DNA of 64,000 nucleotides from Coriobacteriaceae bacterium AM48-5 (GCA_027669525.1 JAQEDJ010000002.1:56335-120334); one strand, 5' to 3'. Positions 44,996 to 54,098 are shown, numbered from the stretch's first letter. The notes: a model not told the origin generated them from the letters alone. Numbers and translations: made by a program.

Positions 44996-46777
44996 TTACT
45001 CGTTGAGTAGCCTTACGGCTTCGGCGGCCATGTTCTCGACCGTCATGCCGTTCTGAGCGAGCAGCTCTTTGGGGTCGTAGCGGTCGGGGAAGCCCTTGGC
45101 GATGCCGAAGGTGCGCGTGCGCACGGGCGTGCAGGCCAAGTAGCACGCGACACGCTCGCCCCAGCCACCGTCCAAGATGCCGTCCTCGAGAGTGACGACA
45201 ACGCGATGCTCGGCGGCAAGGCTGTCGAGGAACTCACGGTCGAGCTCTGTTGCATAGCGCGGGTTGACGAGCGTGGCCTCGATGCCGTGCTCGGCAGCCA
45301 AGCGGTTTGCCACGCGCTCGCCCAACTCAAAGAAATCGCCAAGCGCGAGCACGGCCACGTCGCGACCCTGGCGCACCACGTTGTAATGAACGGCGCCGTA
45401 ATCGGCGTCCTCGGCAGGCGCCAAGTCGGGGCGGCTTACCAAGCCAATGCCCGGCACGCGAATCGCCACGGGATGCTCGCGGTGATCGAGCGACCAGCTC
45501 AGCATGGACAGATATTCCTCCATGCAGGCCGGCGCCAAGTAGTGCATGTTGGGAAGACCGCCCAGCATGGAAATATCAAAGAACGAGAGGTGCGTCTCGG
45601 ATGTGGTGCCAAAGATCGACGCGCCAAATACCAGGATGGTTGCGGGGGCGTCGTTGAGGCACAGGTCGTGCCACAGTTCGTCGTAGGCGCGCTGCAAAAA
45701 CGTGCCGTACACACCAAAGACTGGCTTGGCGCCCGAGCGCGCAAGCGCGGTGGCAAAGGTCACGGCGTGTTCCTCGGCAATGCCCACGTCGACAAACTGC
45801 TTGCCTGCCGCGGCGCGAAGCTCGGGTGTAAAGCCCATGATGTAGGGCGTGGCAGCCGTGATGCCCACAACCTGCGGATCGCGCTCGATGGCGGCGCTGA
45901 GCGCCTCGCCCGTAATATCGGCATAGGTGCGCGGCGCAGGCTCGCTCGGATGGCCCGGGCAGAGCTTGCGCCCAGTCGCCATGTCAAACGGACCCACATG
46001 ATGCCAGCGCTCGGGGTCGCTCTGGGCTGGCTCAAAGCCCTTGCCCTTTGCGGTGGAGACGTGCAGCACGATGGGATGGTCGATGTCGCGCAGCTCCTGC
46101 AGCGTGTCGACCAGGGCCAACACATCGTTGCCGGCGTCCAGATAGCGGTAGTCGAGTCCCATCGCGCGGAAAACGTTGCGCTCGCAGGTGCCGTTGCTGG
46201 CGCGCAGCTCGGCCAAATTGCGATAGAGGCCACCGTGGTTCTCGGCAATGGACTGGTCGTTATCGTTGACGATGATGATCAGGTTGCTGTCGAGCTCGGC
46301 GGCATTGTTAAAGCCCTCAAACGCCAGGCCGCCCGAAAGCGAACCGTCGCCAATGATGGTAATGACGTTGTAGCTGTCGCCCGCCAGATCGCGGGCGTGT
46401 GCCAAGCCGCAGCCCAGGCTCACCGATGTGGAGGTGTGGCCCATGGCGAACAGGTCGTGCTCGGACTCGTCGGGATTGGCAAAGCCAGAAGCCTCACCAT
46501 AACGCTCCGGATTGATATAAGTGTACGCACGCCCAGTCAGCGCCTTGTGGGCGTAGGTCTGGTGCGAAACGTCAAAGACAATCTTGTCGATGGGGGAGTT
46601 AAACACGCGATGAAGCGCAACCGTAAGCTCAACGACGCCCAGGTTGGGGGCAACGTGCCCGCCGACGGCGGCGGAGCTTTCGAGGATTGCGTGGCGGATC
46701 TCGCCGCAGAGCAGTGGAAGCTCGGCGCGGTCGAGAGCCTTGACGTCCTCGGGCGTTGTCGTTTGCGTAAGCAGCAT
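44996..46777 (-). CDS. dxs: 1-deoxy-D-xylulose-5-phosphate synthase
   Basis: A 593-residue TPP enzyme condensing pyruvate and glyceraldehyde-3-phosphate, the entry to the MEP isoprenoid pathway. N-terminal HVAPNLGVVELTVALHRVF, TPP motif GDGSLSGGLAFEGFNNA, the DxNDQS-type loop, the catalytic Glu in IAEEHAVTFA and the C-terminal TPP/transketolase domain are seen. It is intact and slightly shorter than the 620-residue average. The 46778-47005 gap holds divergent promoters with the HD gene. Confidence 0.93.
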   Translation of the reverse strand: MLLTQTTTPEDVKALDRAELPLLCGEIRHAILESSAAVGGHVAPNLGVVELTVALHRVFNSPIDKIVFDVSHQTYAHKALTGRAYTYINPERYGEASGFANPDESEHDLFAMGHTSTSVSLGCGLAHARDLAGDSYNVITIIGDGSLSGGLAFEGFNNAAELDSNLIIIVNDNDQSIAENHGGLYRNLAELRASNGTCERNVFRAMGLDYRYLDAGNDVLALVDTLQELRDIDHPIVLHVSTAKGKGFEPAQSDPERWHHVGPFDMATGRKLCPGHPSEPAPRTYADITGEALSAAIERDPQVVGITAATPYIMGFTPELRAAAGKQFVDVGIAEEHAVTFATALARSGAKPVFGVYGTFLQRAYDELWHDLCLNDAPATILVFGASIFGTTSETHLSFFDISMLGGLPNMHYLAPACMEEYLSMLSWSLDHREHPVAIRVPGIGLVSRPDLAPAEDADYGAVHYNVVRQGRDVAVLALGDFFELGERVANRLAAEHGIEATLVNPRYATELDREFLDSLAAEHRVVVTLEDGILDGGWGERVACYLACTPVRTRTFGIAKGFPDRYDPKELLAQNGMTVENMAAEAVRLLNE

Positions 46778-47005
46778 CGTTGTGGGTTACTCCATGCGAA
46801 TCGAGCGCCGGCGCTCCCTCGGCCAGCACAATTGCACAAAACAGTCTCGCACATTTTGGCGTTTGATATGTGACGGCGGCGCGGTAATTCGCCAACTGGT
46901 GGGGCAAAACGTTTTGTCAGATGCCATACTGGTAGATTCGATGATGATTTTATTCAATGCGTGCAGGCCGTGGCTTGCCGCCGTGAGCCGCTGGAAGGAG
47001 GCAGC

Positions 47006-47562
47006 ATGTCTGATGCCGTTCGTGCCGAGAAAATCGCGCACGAGGTCGACGATGCCGCCCGTCAGCTGGCCCAGGCGGGCCGCTTGGACCTGACGCACGA
47101 GTTTATCCAGCATGGCGACGTGACGGTGTATGCGCATGTGATTTCGGTAGCGCGGGCGAGCCTGTCCTTTGCCGAGTGCTTGGGCCGTGCTGGCATTTCG
47201 GTCGACCGTGCCTCGCTGTTGCGCGGGGCCCTGCTGCACGATTACTTTCTCTATGATTGGCACGACCCCGATCCGAGCCATCGACTGCACGGATTTCGGC
47301 ATCCATTTTTTGCCTGGCGCGTGCCGAGGAAGATTTTGAGCTGACGCCGCGCGAGCGGAATATCATCGTGCGCCATATGTTTCCGCTGGTACCGGTTCCA
47401 CCGACGTGTCGCGAGGCATGGATTGTGTGCCTGGCCGATAAATGGTGCGCTCTGTGCGAGACGGTCGCCGGCCGTCTGCCGCGCAAAGGCGGCGCGAACG
47501 ATTTGAACGAGGGCACGAGTGACGGTTCGAGCAAAGAATCGAGCGAGAAGAGGAGAGGGTAG
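47006..47562 (+). CDS. HD-domain phosphohydrolase (frameshift here)
   Basis: About 185 residues. The HD pair is in RGALLHDYFLYDWH and a further His in RLHGFRHP; together with RHMFPLVPVPPTCREAWIVCLADKWCAL this is the small HD family often found next to a CmpB-like membrane protein. One C is lost near 47316 (gcctggcg for gccctggcg), and repair gives HPFFALARAEEDFELTPRERNII. ATG 47006 follows AAGGAGG. It probably hydrolyses a phosphate ester or nucleotide; the substrate is unknown. The next gene starts 3 bases after its stop. Confidence 0.85.
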
Positions 47563-47565
47563 ACG

Positions 47566-48584
47566 GTGGAAACCGCGATCGACATGGCATTTGACGGCGC
47601 GACGCTTGCCGCCTGTCCGCTCTCGGCGCTGATGCTCTCGTTTGCCTTCTACGGTTTTTGCGGCTGGGTGTGGGAGTCGACAGTCTGCGCCATGCTCAAC
47701 CACGGACGCTTTGCCAACAGCGGTTTTTTGCTGGGGCCGTGTTGTCCTATCTATGGTGTGGGCGGCATAGCCTGCTGGCTTTTGCTGCGCGGGATTCCGG
47801 ATGCCTCGAGCCAGTTTGTTGCCGCGGCGCTCGTATGCAGCGTGATTGAGTACGGCGTAGGCGTTTTGTTGGAAAAACAACAGGCGCGCGCTTTTGGGAT
47901 TACTCACACCTGCCGTTTAACCTGCACGGACGCATCTGCCTGTACTGGGCCTGTGCGTTTGGCTTGGGCGCGCTGTGCATTTGCCGTTTAGTGGAGCCGG
48001 CATTGCTGGGGCTGCTTGGCCATCTGCCGGTGCTGATTGTGCGGTTGTCCGCCTTTATCGTCGCGGTCGCGATGATGGTTGACGCGGTGTGCTCGTTGGC
48101 GAGCTGGCGGCGTCTGTCCGATCAGCTGGAGCGCGTGCGCGCCGACCTTGCCGACCGCATCAACGAGTCGCTTGCCGATGCCTCGGACTCAATGCTCGAG
48201 CGCATTCCCGAATCGACGATTGACTCGGTGACACAGACGCACATCCGCAGCCGTGCCGTTAACGCGTGGCTGGCCGAGCTGGGTGACGCCGCGCTCGATG
48301 CCCTGCGCGAGAAGGCTTCGATGCCGACGTTTATCGCGGATGGTGCTCGCGGCCTGGCACTCGCTGCCCGCCGCGTGGCCGATGCCGCGCCGAGTATGCC
48401 GCGTCCGTCGCTCAGTCGTCGCCTTGCCGGCAAGCGCATGAGCCGTCCAGTGCCGAGCGTGTCGCTCAGCCGTCGCGACCTGCGCTTCTTTAATGCCTTC
48501 CCGCGCTTGCGCATCAACCGCTACGAGGGCGTCATCCGAGCTACCGACCTCCGCGACCGAGCCCGCGAGCTGTTCCGGCGCTAG
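47566..48584 (+). CDS. CmpB-like (PF06541) membrane protein (frameshift here)
   Basis: About 340 residues of the family labelled putative ABC transporter permease CmpB. N-terminal hydrophobic half: FAFYGFCGWVWESTVCAMLNHGRFANSGFLLGPCCPIYGVG, the family hallmark, then more helices. An A is lost in the aaaaac run near 47876; repair gives LLEKTTGARFWDYSHLPFNLHGRICLYWACAFGLGALCI and continues in frame to a cytosolic, coiled and Arg-rich C-terminus. GTG 47566 follows GGAGAGGG. Gene pair with the HD protein suggests a joint membrane-associated function (unknown). Confidence 0.83.
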
Positions 48585-48782
48585 CCGGGACGGGGCCAAG
48601 CGCGCCCTTCTCGTTCGCCCGTTTCCCGTTCGTTTCGCGCCCGTTGCCGCGCCGTTTCCAAGATTGCGGCACCGTTTCCATTCGACAACGCAGCGTTTAA
48701 CAACGCCGTATCTGGTCTACACCAGTTGCCCCTCGGCCGCATTATGGGCGCCGACAACGTCCATGCGACCAAGGGGGAGCGA

Positions 48783-50060
48783 ATGTACGATACGGGATCG
48801 ACAACGTTTATGCTCATCTGCACCATGCTCGTGTTTTTAATGACACCGGGCCTGGCGTTTTTCTATGGCGGCCTGTCCAGGCGCAAAAATGTCATCAACA
48901 CCATGCTTATGTGCTTTGGCGCCATTGGCCTGGTTGGTGTGCTGTGGATTGTTGCTGGCTGGTCGCTGGCCTACGGCGGCGACGGCTCCAGTCCGTTTAT
49001 TGGAGGCCTTGACCAGCTGCTGTGCCTGCCGGTGCTCCACCAGGTGCTGCAGGCGGCCGAGGGCAATGCCGCGGACGGTGCCGTCTACCCTCAGATCATC
49101 AACATCGCCTTCCAGATGGCGTTTGCCATGATCACGGCCGCTATCGTCACGGGCAGCCTGGCCGGTCGCGTTAAGTTCGGTGCCATGACGGCCTTCCTGG
49201 GCATTTGGCTACTCGTGGTCTATGCGCCGCTCGCCCACATGGTTTGGGGCGGCGATGGCTCCTTTATCGGCGACATCATCGGCGCACTCGACTTTGCTGG
49301 CGGCGACGTGGTGCACATTTCGTCTGGTCTTACCGGCCTGATCCTCTGCTTAATGCTCGGCCGTCGTCGCGGCTTTGGCATGGTGAGCTATCGTCCGCAT
49401 AACGTGCCGTTTGTGGCGCTGGGCGCCGGCCTGCTTTGGTTTGGCTGGTTTGGCTTTAACGGCGGCAGCGAGTTTAAGGCCGACGCCGTGGCGGCGCTCG
49501 CCATCCTCAACACCGTGACGGCCAGCGCGGCGGGCATGGTCTCGTGGCTTGCCGTCGAGCGCGTGCACACCGGTCGCCCCACGCTGGTGGGTGCCAGCAC
49601 CGGTCTGGTTGCGGGCCTGGTGGTGGTTACGCCCGGCGCAGGCTTTGTCGAGCCGTGGGCGGCGCTGGTCATGGGCTTGATCGTATCGCCTGTCTGCTAC
49701 CTGGCTATCAGCCATCTTAAGACCAAGTTTGGCTACGACGATGCGCTCGACGCGTTCGGTTGCCACGGTATCGGCGGCATCTTGGGCGGCGTGCTCACGG
49801 GTCTGTTCTGCGTGCCGGAGCTTTCGTGGACCGATAAGGGCGGCCTGTTCTACACGGGCGACGTGTCGCTGCTCATCTCGCAGATTTTGGGCATTGTGGT
49901 GACGGTCGCTATTGTGTTGGTGCTCGACTTGGTGATCGCCGCGGTGGTCAAGGCGCTGTTCCACGGCAGCCTGCGCGTGGACGAGGCCGACGAGGCGCTG
50001 GGCCTGGACGCGAGCCAACACGGCGAGAGCGCATACCCTTCGTTCGCCGGACTCGATTAG
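48783..50060 (+). CDS. amt: Ammonium transporter
   Basis: A 425-residue Amt/Mep channel with eleven helices. It starts MYDTGSTTFMLICTMLVFLMTPGLAFFYGGL after a GGGGGAG site; 19 preceding in-frame codons are discarded. The pore features are visible: the Phe/Trp gate region, the twin histidines in DVVHISSGLTG and FGCHGIGG, and the ammonium transporter signature DFAGGDVVHISSG. Its partner P-II protein follows at 50252. The 48585-48782 gap contains the promoter and no gene. Confidence 0.93.
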   Translation: MYDTGSTTFMLICTMLVFLMTPGLAFFYGGLSRRKNVINTMLMCFGAIGLVGVLWIVAGWSLAYGGDGSSPFIGGLDQLLCLPVLHQVLQAAEGNAADGAVYPQIINIAFQMAFAMITAAIVTGSLAGRVKFGAMTAFLGIWLLVVYAPLAHMVWGGDGSFIGDIIGALDFAGGDVVHISSGLTGLILCLMLGRRRGFGMVSYRPHNVPFVALGAGLLWFGWFGFNGGSEFKADAVAALAILNTVTASAAGMVSWLAVERVHTGRPTLVGASTGLVAGLVVVTPGAGFVEPWAALVMGLIVSPVCYLAISHLKTKFGYDDALDAFGCHGIGGILGGVLTGLFCVPELSWTDKGGLFYTGDVSLLISQILGIVVTVAIVLVLDLVIAAVVKALFHGSLRVDEADEALGLDASQHGESAYPSFAGLD

Positions 50061-50251
50061 CAGCTTCCCCAAGTACCGCACCTTGCCGTTCAATCGTCGC
50101 GCGGCTTTCCCAGGCACCCGACCTTGCCCCTCAAACCGTCGCTTGCGTACCGAAGTACGCGGCGCTCCTCTTTCGGGGCAATCTCGGGCACCTCGAAAAC
50201 CCGCGTCATTGAATGGCAATTCATTTCTTTTATTGAAGAGAGGAATTCACT

Positions 50252-50590
50252 ATGAAGAAGATTACGGCGATTGTTCGTGCCGAGAAGCTTGAGGTTCTTA
50301 AAGACGCGCTGTTTGCTGCCGATGTTCGCGGCATGACCATCAACCAGGTGCAGGGCTGCGGCGCGCAACATGGCTGGAGGGAATACGTGCGCGGCAACGA
50401 GTTGCTTGTCAACACGATCCCTAAGGTGCAGTTCATCCTCATCTGCGCCGATGAACATGTCGACGGCATTGTCGAGATCATCTGCAACGCTGCTCGCACC
50501 GGTGCCGTCGGAGACGGCAAGATTTGGGTCGAGCCGGTCGAGGAAGTTATCCGCATTCGCACCGGCGAACACGGTCCCGCCGCGGTGTAG
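50252..50590 (+). CDS. glnK: P-II nitrogen regulatory protein lacking Tyr51
   Basis: A 112-residue P-II trimer subunit that blocks the Amt pore according to 2-oxoglutarate/ATP/ADP status. The end of the T-loop reads R47-G-N-E-L51, so the uridylylatable Tyr51 of enterobacterial GlnB/GlnK is a Leu here; the B-loop TGAVGDGKIWV and C-loop are intact. Control must therefore be by effectors or another modification. Shine-Dalgarno site GAAGAGAGG upstream. The gap 50061-50251 holds imperfect repeats (ggcacccgaccttgcccc against ggggcaatctcgggc). Confidence 0.92.
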   Translation: MKKITAIVRAEKLEVLKDALFAADVRGMTINQVQGCGAQHGWREYVRGNELLVNTIPKVQFILICADEHVDGIVEIICNAARTGAVGDGKIWVEPVEEVIRIRTGEHGPAAV

Positions 50591-50664
50591 GATCGACCGC
50601 CTGCCATCCGCAACGTTAAAATGCTGCAATGAGGCACAAGACTTGCGTTGCGGATGGGCGGATT

Positions 50665-51327
50665 ATGGGTCGCAATAAATATCCCGAGGAGACGGTCGCG
50701 AAGATTCTCGACGCGGCACTGGAGCTATTCTGCGCACAGGGTTATGAGGGGACGAGCATTCAAGATATTGTTGACCGTCTCGATGGCATGACCAAGGGCG
50801 CTGTCTATCATCACTTCAAGAGCAAAGAAGAGATTTTCAACGCCGCGTTTGATCGGGCGATGACTCCGATTGTTGAGCGCCGCCGCTCGATGCTTGGCGT
50901 CGGTAATATGACCGGCGCCCAAAAGCTAAAAAGGCTTTACGCTCCCGAGTCCGTTGTTCCGCAAATTGAGCTATGGGCACGCATGCGTCCTGCAGCAGAT
51001 CCGGTAAAAAGCTCGCGTCTACTGGCGATGCAGTACCAGGGCTCGTTTGACGAGTCTGCCGATGGCTATCTCTTGCCGGTGATCGAGGAGGGCATCGCCG
51101 ACGGATCCATTGCGTGCGAATGTCCGCGTGAAGCGGCGGAGGCCGTATCGTTGTTGGCGAATCTTTGGCTGCTGCCGCTGTTCCGTCCGCTTGAGCCCAA
51201 GGATCGAATGCTCGCTCGCGCTCAATGTTTGGCGCAGATGGCCTCTGCGGTGGGACTCGATTTGGGCGAGGAAGTGCTCCAGACAACGGCACGAATTTGG
51301 GACGTATGGGACCGTGCCGGGTGGTAA
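50665..51327 (+). CDS. TetR-family regulator
   Basis: A 220-residue TetR regulator. HTH in AALELFCAQGYEGTSIQDIVDRLDGMTKGAVYHHFKSKEEIF (about 15-56); the rest is an all-helical ligand domain. ATG 50665 is preferred over an upstream ATG that adds 12 non-conserved residues. It is followed by its own terminator and by two related palindromes before the MFS gene, indicating local drug-efflux control (inference). Confidence 0.88.
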   Translation: MGRNKYPEETVAKILDAALELFCAQGYEGTSIQDIVDRLDGMTKGAVYHHFKSKEEIFNAAFDRAMTPIVERRRSMLGVGNMTGAQKLKRLYAPESVVPQIELWARMRPAADPVKSSRLLAMQYQGSFDESADGYLLPVIEEGIADGSIACECPREAAEAVSLLANLWLLPLFRPLEPKDRMLARAQCLAQMASAVGLDLGEEVLQTTARIWDVWDRAGW

Positions 51328-51331
51328 TATA

Positions 51332-51348
51332 GATACCAACGGTATGTA
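51332..51348. promoter_or_regulatory. TetR operator, upstream copy
   Basis: gataccaacggtatgta, related to the stronger palindrome at 51394, just after the tetR stop. Confidence 0.5.
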
Positions 51349-51359
51349 ATTGATTTGTG

Positions 51360-51383
51360 AGGGCAGCTCCGGCTGCCCTTTTC
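51360..51383 (+). terminator. tetR terminator
   Basis: gggcagc / gctgccc stem with a ttttc tail, placed between the two TetR operator copies. Confidence 0.8.
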
Positions 51384-51393
51384 AAGTCAATAA

Positions 51394-51414
51394 ATACATA
51401 CTATCGGTATGTAT
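51394..51414. promoter_or_regulatory. TetR operator before MFS gene
   Basis: Perfect palindrome atacatac-tatcg-gtatgtat, 13 bases before the MFS start codon, with AT-rich flanks. Probable binding site of the upstream TetR protein, giving ligand-inducible expression of the transporter (inference). Confidence 0.7.
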
Positions 51415-51427
51415 AGGGAGCGAACTT

Positions 51428-52690
51428 ATGGCTGGGCTGAGAGACGTCAGCGTCTCGTTGAAATCAAAAACAGTGCGGTCAATCAGGCTCGCGGAACTTC
51501 TGGTTGCGCAGCTGTGCACGTATTCGATGCTGTCGGCGCTGTGCTTTGCGTATCCACTTTACTTGTTCGATTGCAGTGGATCGTCAACGTTATATGGCGT
51601 CGTCGTGGCGATAGCGTTCATACCCGGCGTACTCGCAGCTCCGGTTGGCGGAATCTTGGCGGATCGGGGAAGACATCGCGAGGTCCTCGTGGCCCTCGGC
51701 ATTGCTCTGATGACTGCATCGCTGCTGTCTATCCCCATGAAGCGCTCGTTGCCTCTTGCGGTCGTCGTAGTAGCGATACTTTGTTTTCAATATGGTGTTC
51801 AATCGCTGCTAAAGCCAATGCTCCAAATTGAGACGGTGCGCATGGCGGGTGAAAAGAAGGTTGAGCGGGCCACTGCATTGGTTTCGCAGGTGACCATGGT
51901 GAGCAATATCTTGGGTCCTGTGGTCGGGACGGCAGTCTATGGGTGCTTTGGCATCGATGCTCTTTGCACAACCGCGTCGGTGGCGTTTGCGATTTCAGCT
52001 CTCTTGTTTGGGGTCGCACTCAAGCAAAATGCCTCATCTGAAACGATGGGAGACGGCGCGACTCGCACGACATGCCGAAACGATTTTCGGGAGTCGATTC
52101 GGTATCTGTTGCAAAATGCATCATTGGTCGCTGTGATTTTGCTTGCGGCCGTTTTGAACCTTGCGTTGGTTGGACTAACGATTGGCGCTCCCATTATTGT
52201 TACAAAGCATCTCGGCATGCAATCGTCCTGCGTTGGGATAGTTGAGGTTGCTCTGGGCTTGGGTGGTCTTACTGGCAGTGGCTTGGTCGGCATTTGGCCG
52301 CATCGTTTTTCTTTCAATGGCATATGTCGATATGTTGCGATGATCTGTTTTGGAGTCGCGCCGATTATTGTTACGCTGCTGTTCGGCGTAGATGTATGCG
52401 TGTTCACCGTGTTTGCGGTTGGTTCGGCATGGGTCATGGTGTGGGCGAGCATTACGTCGGTTGAAATCATCGCGTTTGTTCAGCGGGTAGCGCCGACTGA
52501 GCTCTGCGGAAAAGTGCTTTCGGTCGTTTACATGGTCCTTTCCTGCGCAACACCTATCGGCCAATTGACGTACGGGGTTGCATATGATCGATGGACACCA
52601 GCGATTGTATTCGCAGCCATGTTGGCGGTGCTGACGTTGACGACGGCGCTGTTTTATCGTCTGAAAAATCGCTTGCGGCGATTGTCTTGA
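51428..52690 (+). CDS. Major facilitator superfamily transporter
   Basis: A 420-residue, twelve-helix MFS protein of the DHA/EnrS-like drug efflux type. ATG 51428 follows GGGAGCG; MAGLRDVSVSLKSKT begins a cytosolic N-terminus. The loop 2-3 motif reads GGILADRGRHREVLV, close to the MFS motif A G-x-L-aDr-Grkpvl. Under the TetR regulator encoded upstream. Confidence 0.86.
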   Translation: MAGLRDVSVSLKSKTVRSIRLAELLVAQLCTYSMLSALCFAYPLYLFDCSGSSTLYGVVVAIAFIPGVLAAPVGGILADRGRHREVLVALGIALMTASLLSIPMKRSLPLAVVVVAILCFQYGVQSLLKPMLQIETVRMAGEKKVERATALVSQVTMVSNILGPVVGTAVYGCFGIDALCTTASVAFAISALLFGVALKQNASSETMGDGATRTTCRNDFRESIRYLLQNASLVAVILLAAVLNLALVGLTIGAPIIVTKHLGMQSSCVGIVEVALGLGGLTGSGLVGIWPHRFSFNGICRYVAMICFGVAPIIVTLLFGVDVCVFTVFAVGSAWVMVWASITSVEIIAFVQRVAPTELCGKVLSVVYMVLSCATPIGQLTYGVAYDRWTPAIVFAAMLAVLTLTTALFYRLKNRLRRLS

Positions 52691-52750
52691 CGCGCTGGGG
52701 CACCGTGAATTTGCGGAGACAGTGGCCGCCGCGTCGGGACGGCATTGTTT

Positions 52751-52804
52751 GGGCATGCCTCTCCTTCGTCTACAATATCGTGCAGACGAAGGAGAGGCAC
52801 GCCC
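52751..52804. promoter_or_regulatory. 21-bp inverted repeat at the Cof phosphatase start
   Basis: gggcatgcctctccttcgtct (52751-52771) and its near-perfect complement (52784-52804) flank acaatatcgtgc. The right arm contains the ribosome site ggagagg and ends at the ATG. A tacaat box (52771-52776) sits in the loop with ttgggc 16 bases upstream, so the dyad could equally be a DNA operator covering the promoter. Confidence 0.7.
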
Positions 52805-53662
52805 ATGATCAAGATGTTCGCGAGTGACTTAGACGGAACGCTGCTGAACGCCCTGCACGAGGCAGATGGGACCATCCGCCGTGCCATTCGTGAGCTGACC
52901 GAGGCCGGCCTGCATGTGGTTCCCGCGACCGGACGCTCGACGCTGCCGATCGGCGAGCATGGCTTTACGGGGCTGGCGCTCGATGCCTGCTGCTCTAACG
53001 GCTCCATCGTGCGCGACAGTCATGGCGAGGTGCTCAAGACCTGGACCATCGATCCGCAGATCACCGAGGAGCTGCTCAAGGAGTTTCCGGATATCTGTTT
53101 TGACTGCTCCACGCCCGACGGCATGTTTTCGAGCGGATCGTTCGAGATGCACCAGGCGGGCTTTAAAAAGGACAGCCCCATCAAGCGTATTGTGATGCGC
53201 GGCATGCGTGCGCGCGGCGGGTATCACGAGGAACAGTATTTCGACCAGTCGATCGGCGATATCTTGCGTCACGATGTATGCAAGATCAATTGTCGCGTGA
53301 CCTCTCCCGAGCTGGAGCGCGACCTTAAGGCGTATCTTGCCGAGCGCTCGGACCGTGTGGTCAACGCGCCGTTCGATCCGGTGATGTTCGAGATCACGGA
53401 CGCGGCATGCAACAAGGGCGAGAGCGTGGCCTGGCTGGCGGGTTACTACGGCATTGCCGAGGACGAGGTCGCGGTCTATGGAGACGGCGGCAACGACATC
53501 GCCATGCTCAAGCGTTTCCACCACAGCTACGCGACCAAAAACGCAAGCGATGCAGCTAAGGCCGCCGCGAGCGTGACCATCGGCAGCTGCATGGTCCATG
53601 CCGTCCCCAAACACATGCTCGCCACCATGCGCAAGCAAAACTCCCGCACCGTCATCGAATAA
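52805..53662 (+). CDS. Cof-type HAD phosphatase
   Basis: A 285-residue HAD hydrolase, class IIB (Cof). Motif 1 FASDLDGTLL (5-14) with the nucleophile Asp, motif 2 ATGRST, the motif 3 Lys near the NKGES stretch, and motif 4 YGDGGNDIAML are seen. It dephosphorylates sugar phosphates or cofactors such as pyridoxal phosphate or FMN; substrate unknown. The start follows GGAG in the inverted repeat described at 52751. Confidence 0.9.
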   Translation: MIKMFASDLDGTLLNALHEADGTIRRAIRELTEAGLHVVPATGRSTLPIGEHGFTGLALDACCSNGSIVRDSHGEVLKTWTIDPQITEELLKEFPDICFDCSTPDGMFSSGSFEMHQAGFKKDSPIKRIVMRGMRARGGYHEEQYFDQSIGDILRHDVCKINCRVTSPELERDLKAYLAERSDRVVNAPFDPVMFEITDAACNKGESVAWLAGYYGIAEDEVAVYGDGGNDIAMLKRFHHSYATKNASDAAKAAASVTIGSCMVHAVPKHMLATMRKQNSRTVIE

Positions 53663-53664
53663 TG

Positions 53665-53689
53665 TGACAAAGGGACAGCCCCTTTGTCA
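53665..53689. repeat. Hairpin, left flank of the small toxin-like locus
   Basis: tgacaaaggg / cccctttgtca around acag, right after the Cof stop. The same stem in inverted arrangement lies at 54071-54098. Confidence 0.75.
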
Positions 53690-53746
53690 TAGGGGCCTGT
53701 GTGCTTGGAATACGAACATATATTCGTATATATAACTAGGCTCTGG

Positions 53747-53752
53747 TAGAAT
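53747..53752 (+). promoter_or_regulatory. Extended -10 promoter of toxin-like ORF
   Basis: TGG-TAGAAT (53744-53752) is an extended -10 box; transcription would begin near 53759, placing the complementary leader segments at the very 5' end of the message. A dyad acgaacatatattcgt (53712-53727) lies just upstream. Confidence 0.5.
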
Positions 53753-53816
53753 CGGTATCGTTGACGGCAGTTCCATGTGCCGGGCAGCGCCCTCCATTTG
53801 ATGGGAGGTGATGCCC

Positions 53817-53942
53817 ATGACCGATTTGATTGATTTCGTGAGACTTCTGACCGCTTTGGTCTCGTTCTTCACGGCGCTTGTCGGCCTTTCCGAGGCACTC
53901 AAGCAGCGTTCGAAGCGCAACAGAAGGGGTCGCCGCCGCTAA
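53817..53942 (+). CDS. 41-residue hydrophobic peptide, putative type I toxin
   Basis: A 41-codon ORF. The peptide starts MTDLIDFVRLLTAL, has one predicted membrane helix (about residues 8-27) and ends with a strongly basic tail (KQRSKRNRRGRRR). A nearly perfect GGAGGTGAT site lies 4 bases before ATG 53817. Size, layout and tail resemble holin-like (Hol_Tox) and Fst/TxpA-type membrane toxins (inference). The 5' leader of the message and the sequence after the gene contain two pairs of complementary segments in antiparallel order (see findings), and a convergent promoter on the other strand faces the gene. Toxicity is not shown. Confidence 0.6.
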   Translation: MTDLIDFVRLLTALVSFFTALVGLSEALKQRSKRNRRGRRR

Positions 53943-54004
53943 GGCGTTGACCCCCTAATGCAAACAACGGCGCTGCCCAGCCAGCTACAACTTGGGCTGC
54001 CGTC
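53925..54004 (-). ncRNA. Predicted antisense RNA opposite the toxin-like ORF
   Basis: On the minus strand TTGTCC (54034-54039) and TAGAAT (54011-54016), exactly 17 bases apart, form a good sigma-70 promoter with an expected start near 54004. The RNA would run leftward over the 3' region of the ORF and could end at the ggggtc…gacccc hairpin at 53926-53954 (about 80 nt). Such an RNA would cover the complementary segments and the last codons of the ORF, as antitoxin RNAs of type I systems do (inference). Confidence 0.45.
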
Positions 54005-54070
54005 GACACTATTCTACCCACGAATGACATTTTGGACAATCGGTAATGCCGCTCCAAAAGCCAGGCGGGT

Positions 54071-54098
54071 TGTGACAAAGGGGCTGCCCTTTGTCACA
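54071..54098. repeat. Hairpin, right flank of the small toxin-like locus
   Basis: tgtgacaaaggg / ccctttgtcaca around gctg, the mate of the hairpin at 53665. It lies before the TetR-like gene's promoter region (54100-54190), which also has small dyads cacac-g-gtgtg and ctgtgc…gcacag. Confidence 0.75.

Noticed and set aside
45206..46873. A 555-residue plus-strand open frame opposite dxs
   Set aside because: Shadow of dxs; low-information composition and no start signal.
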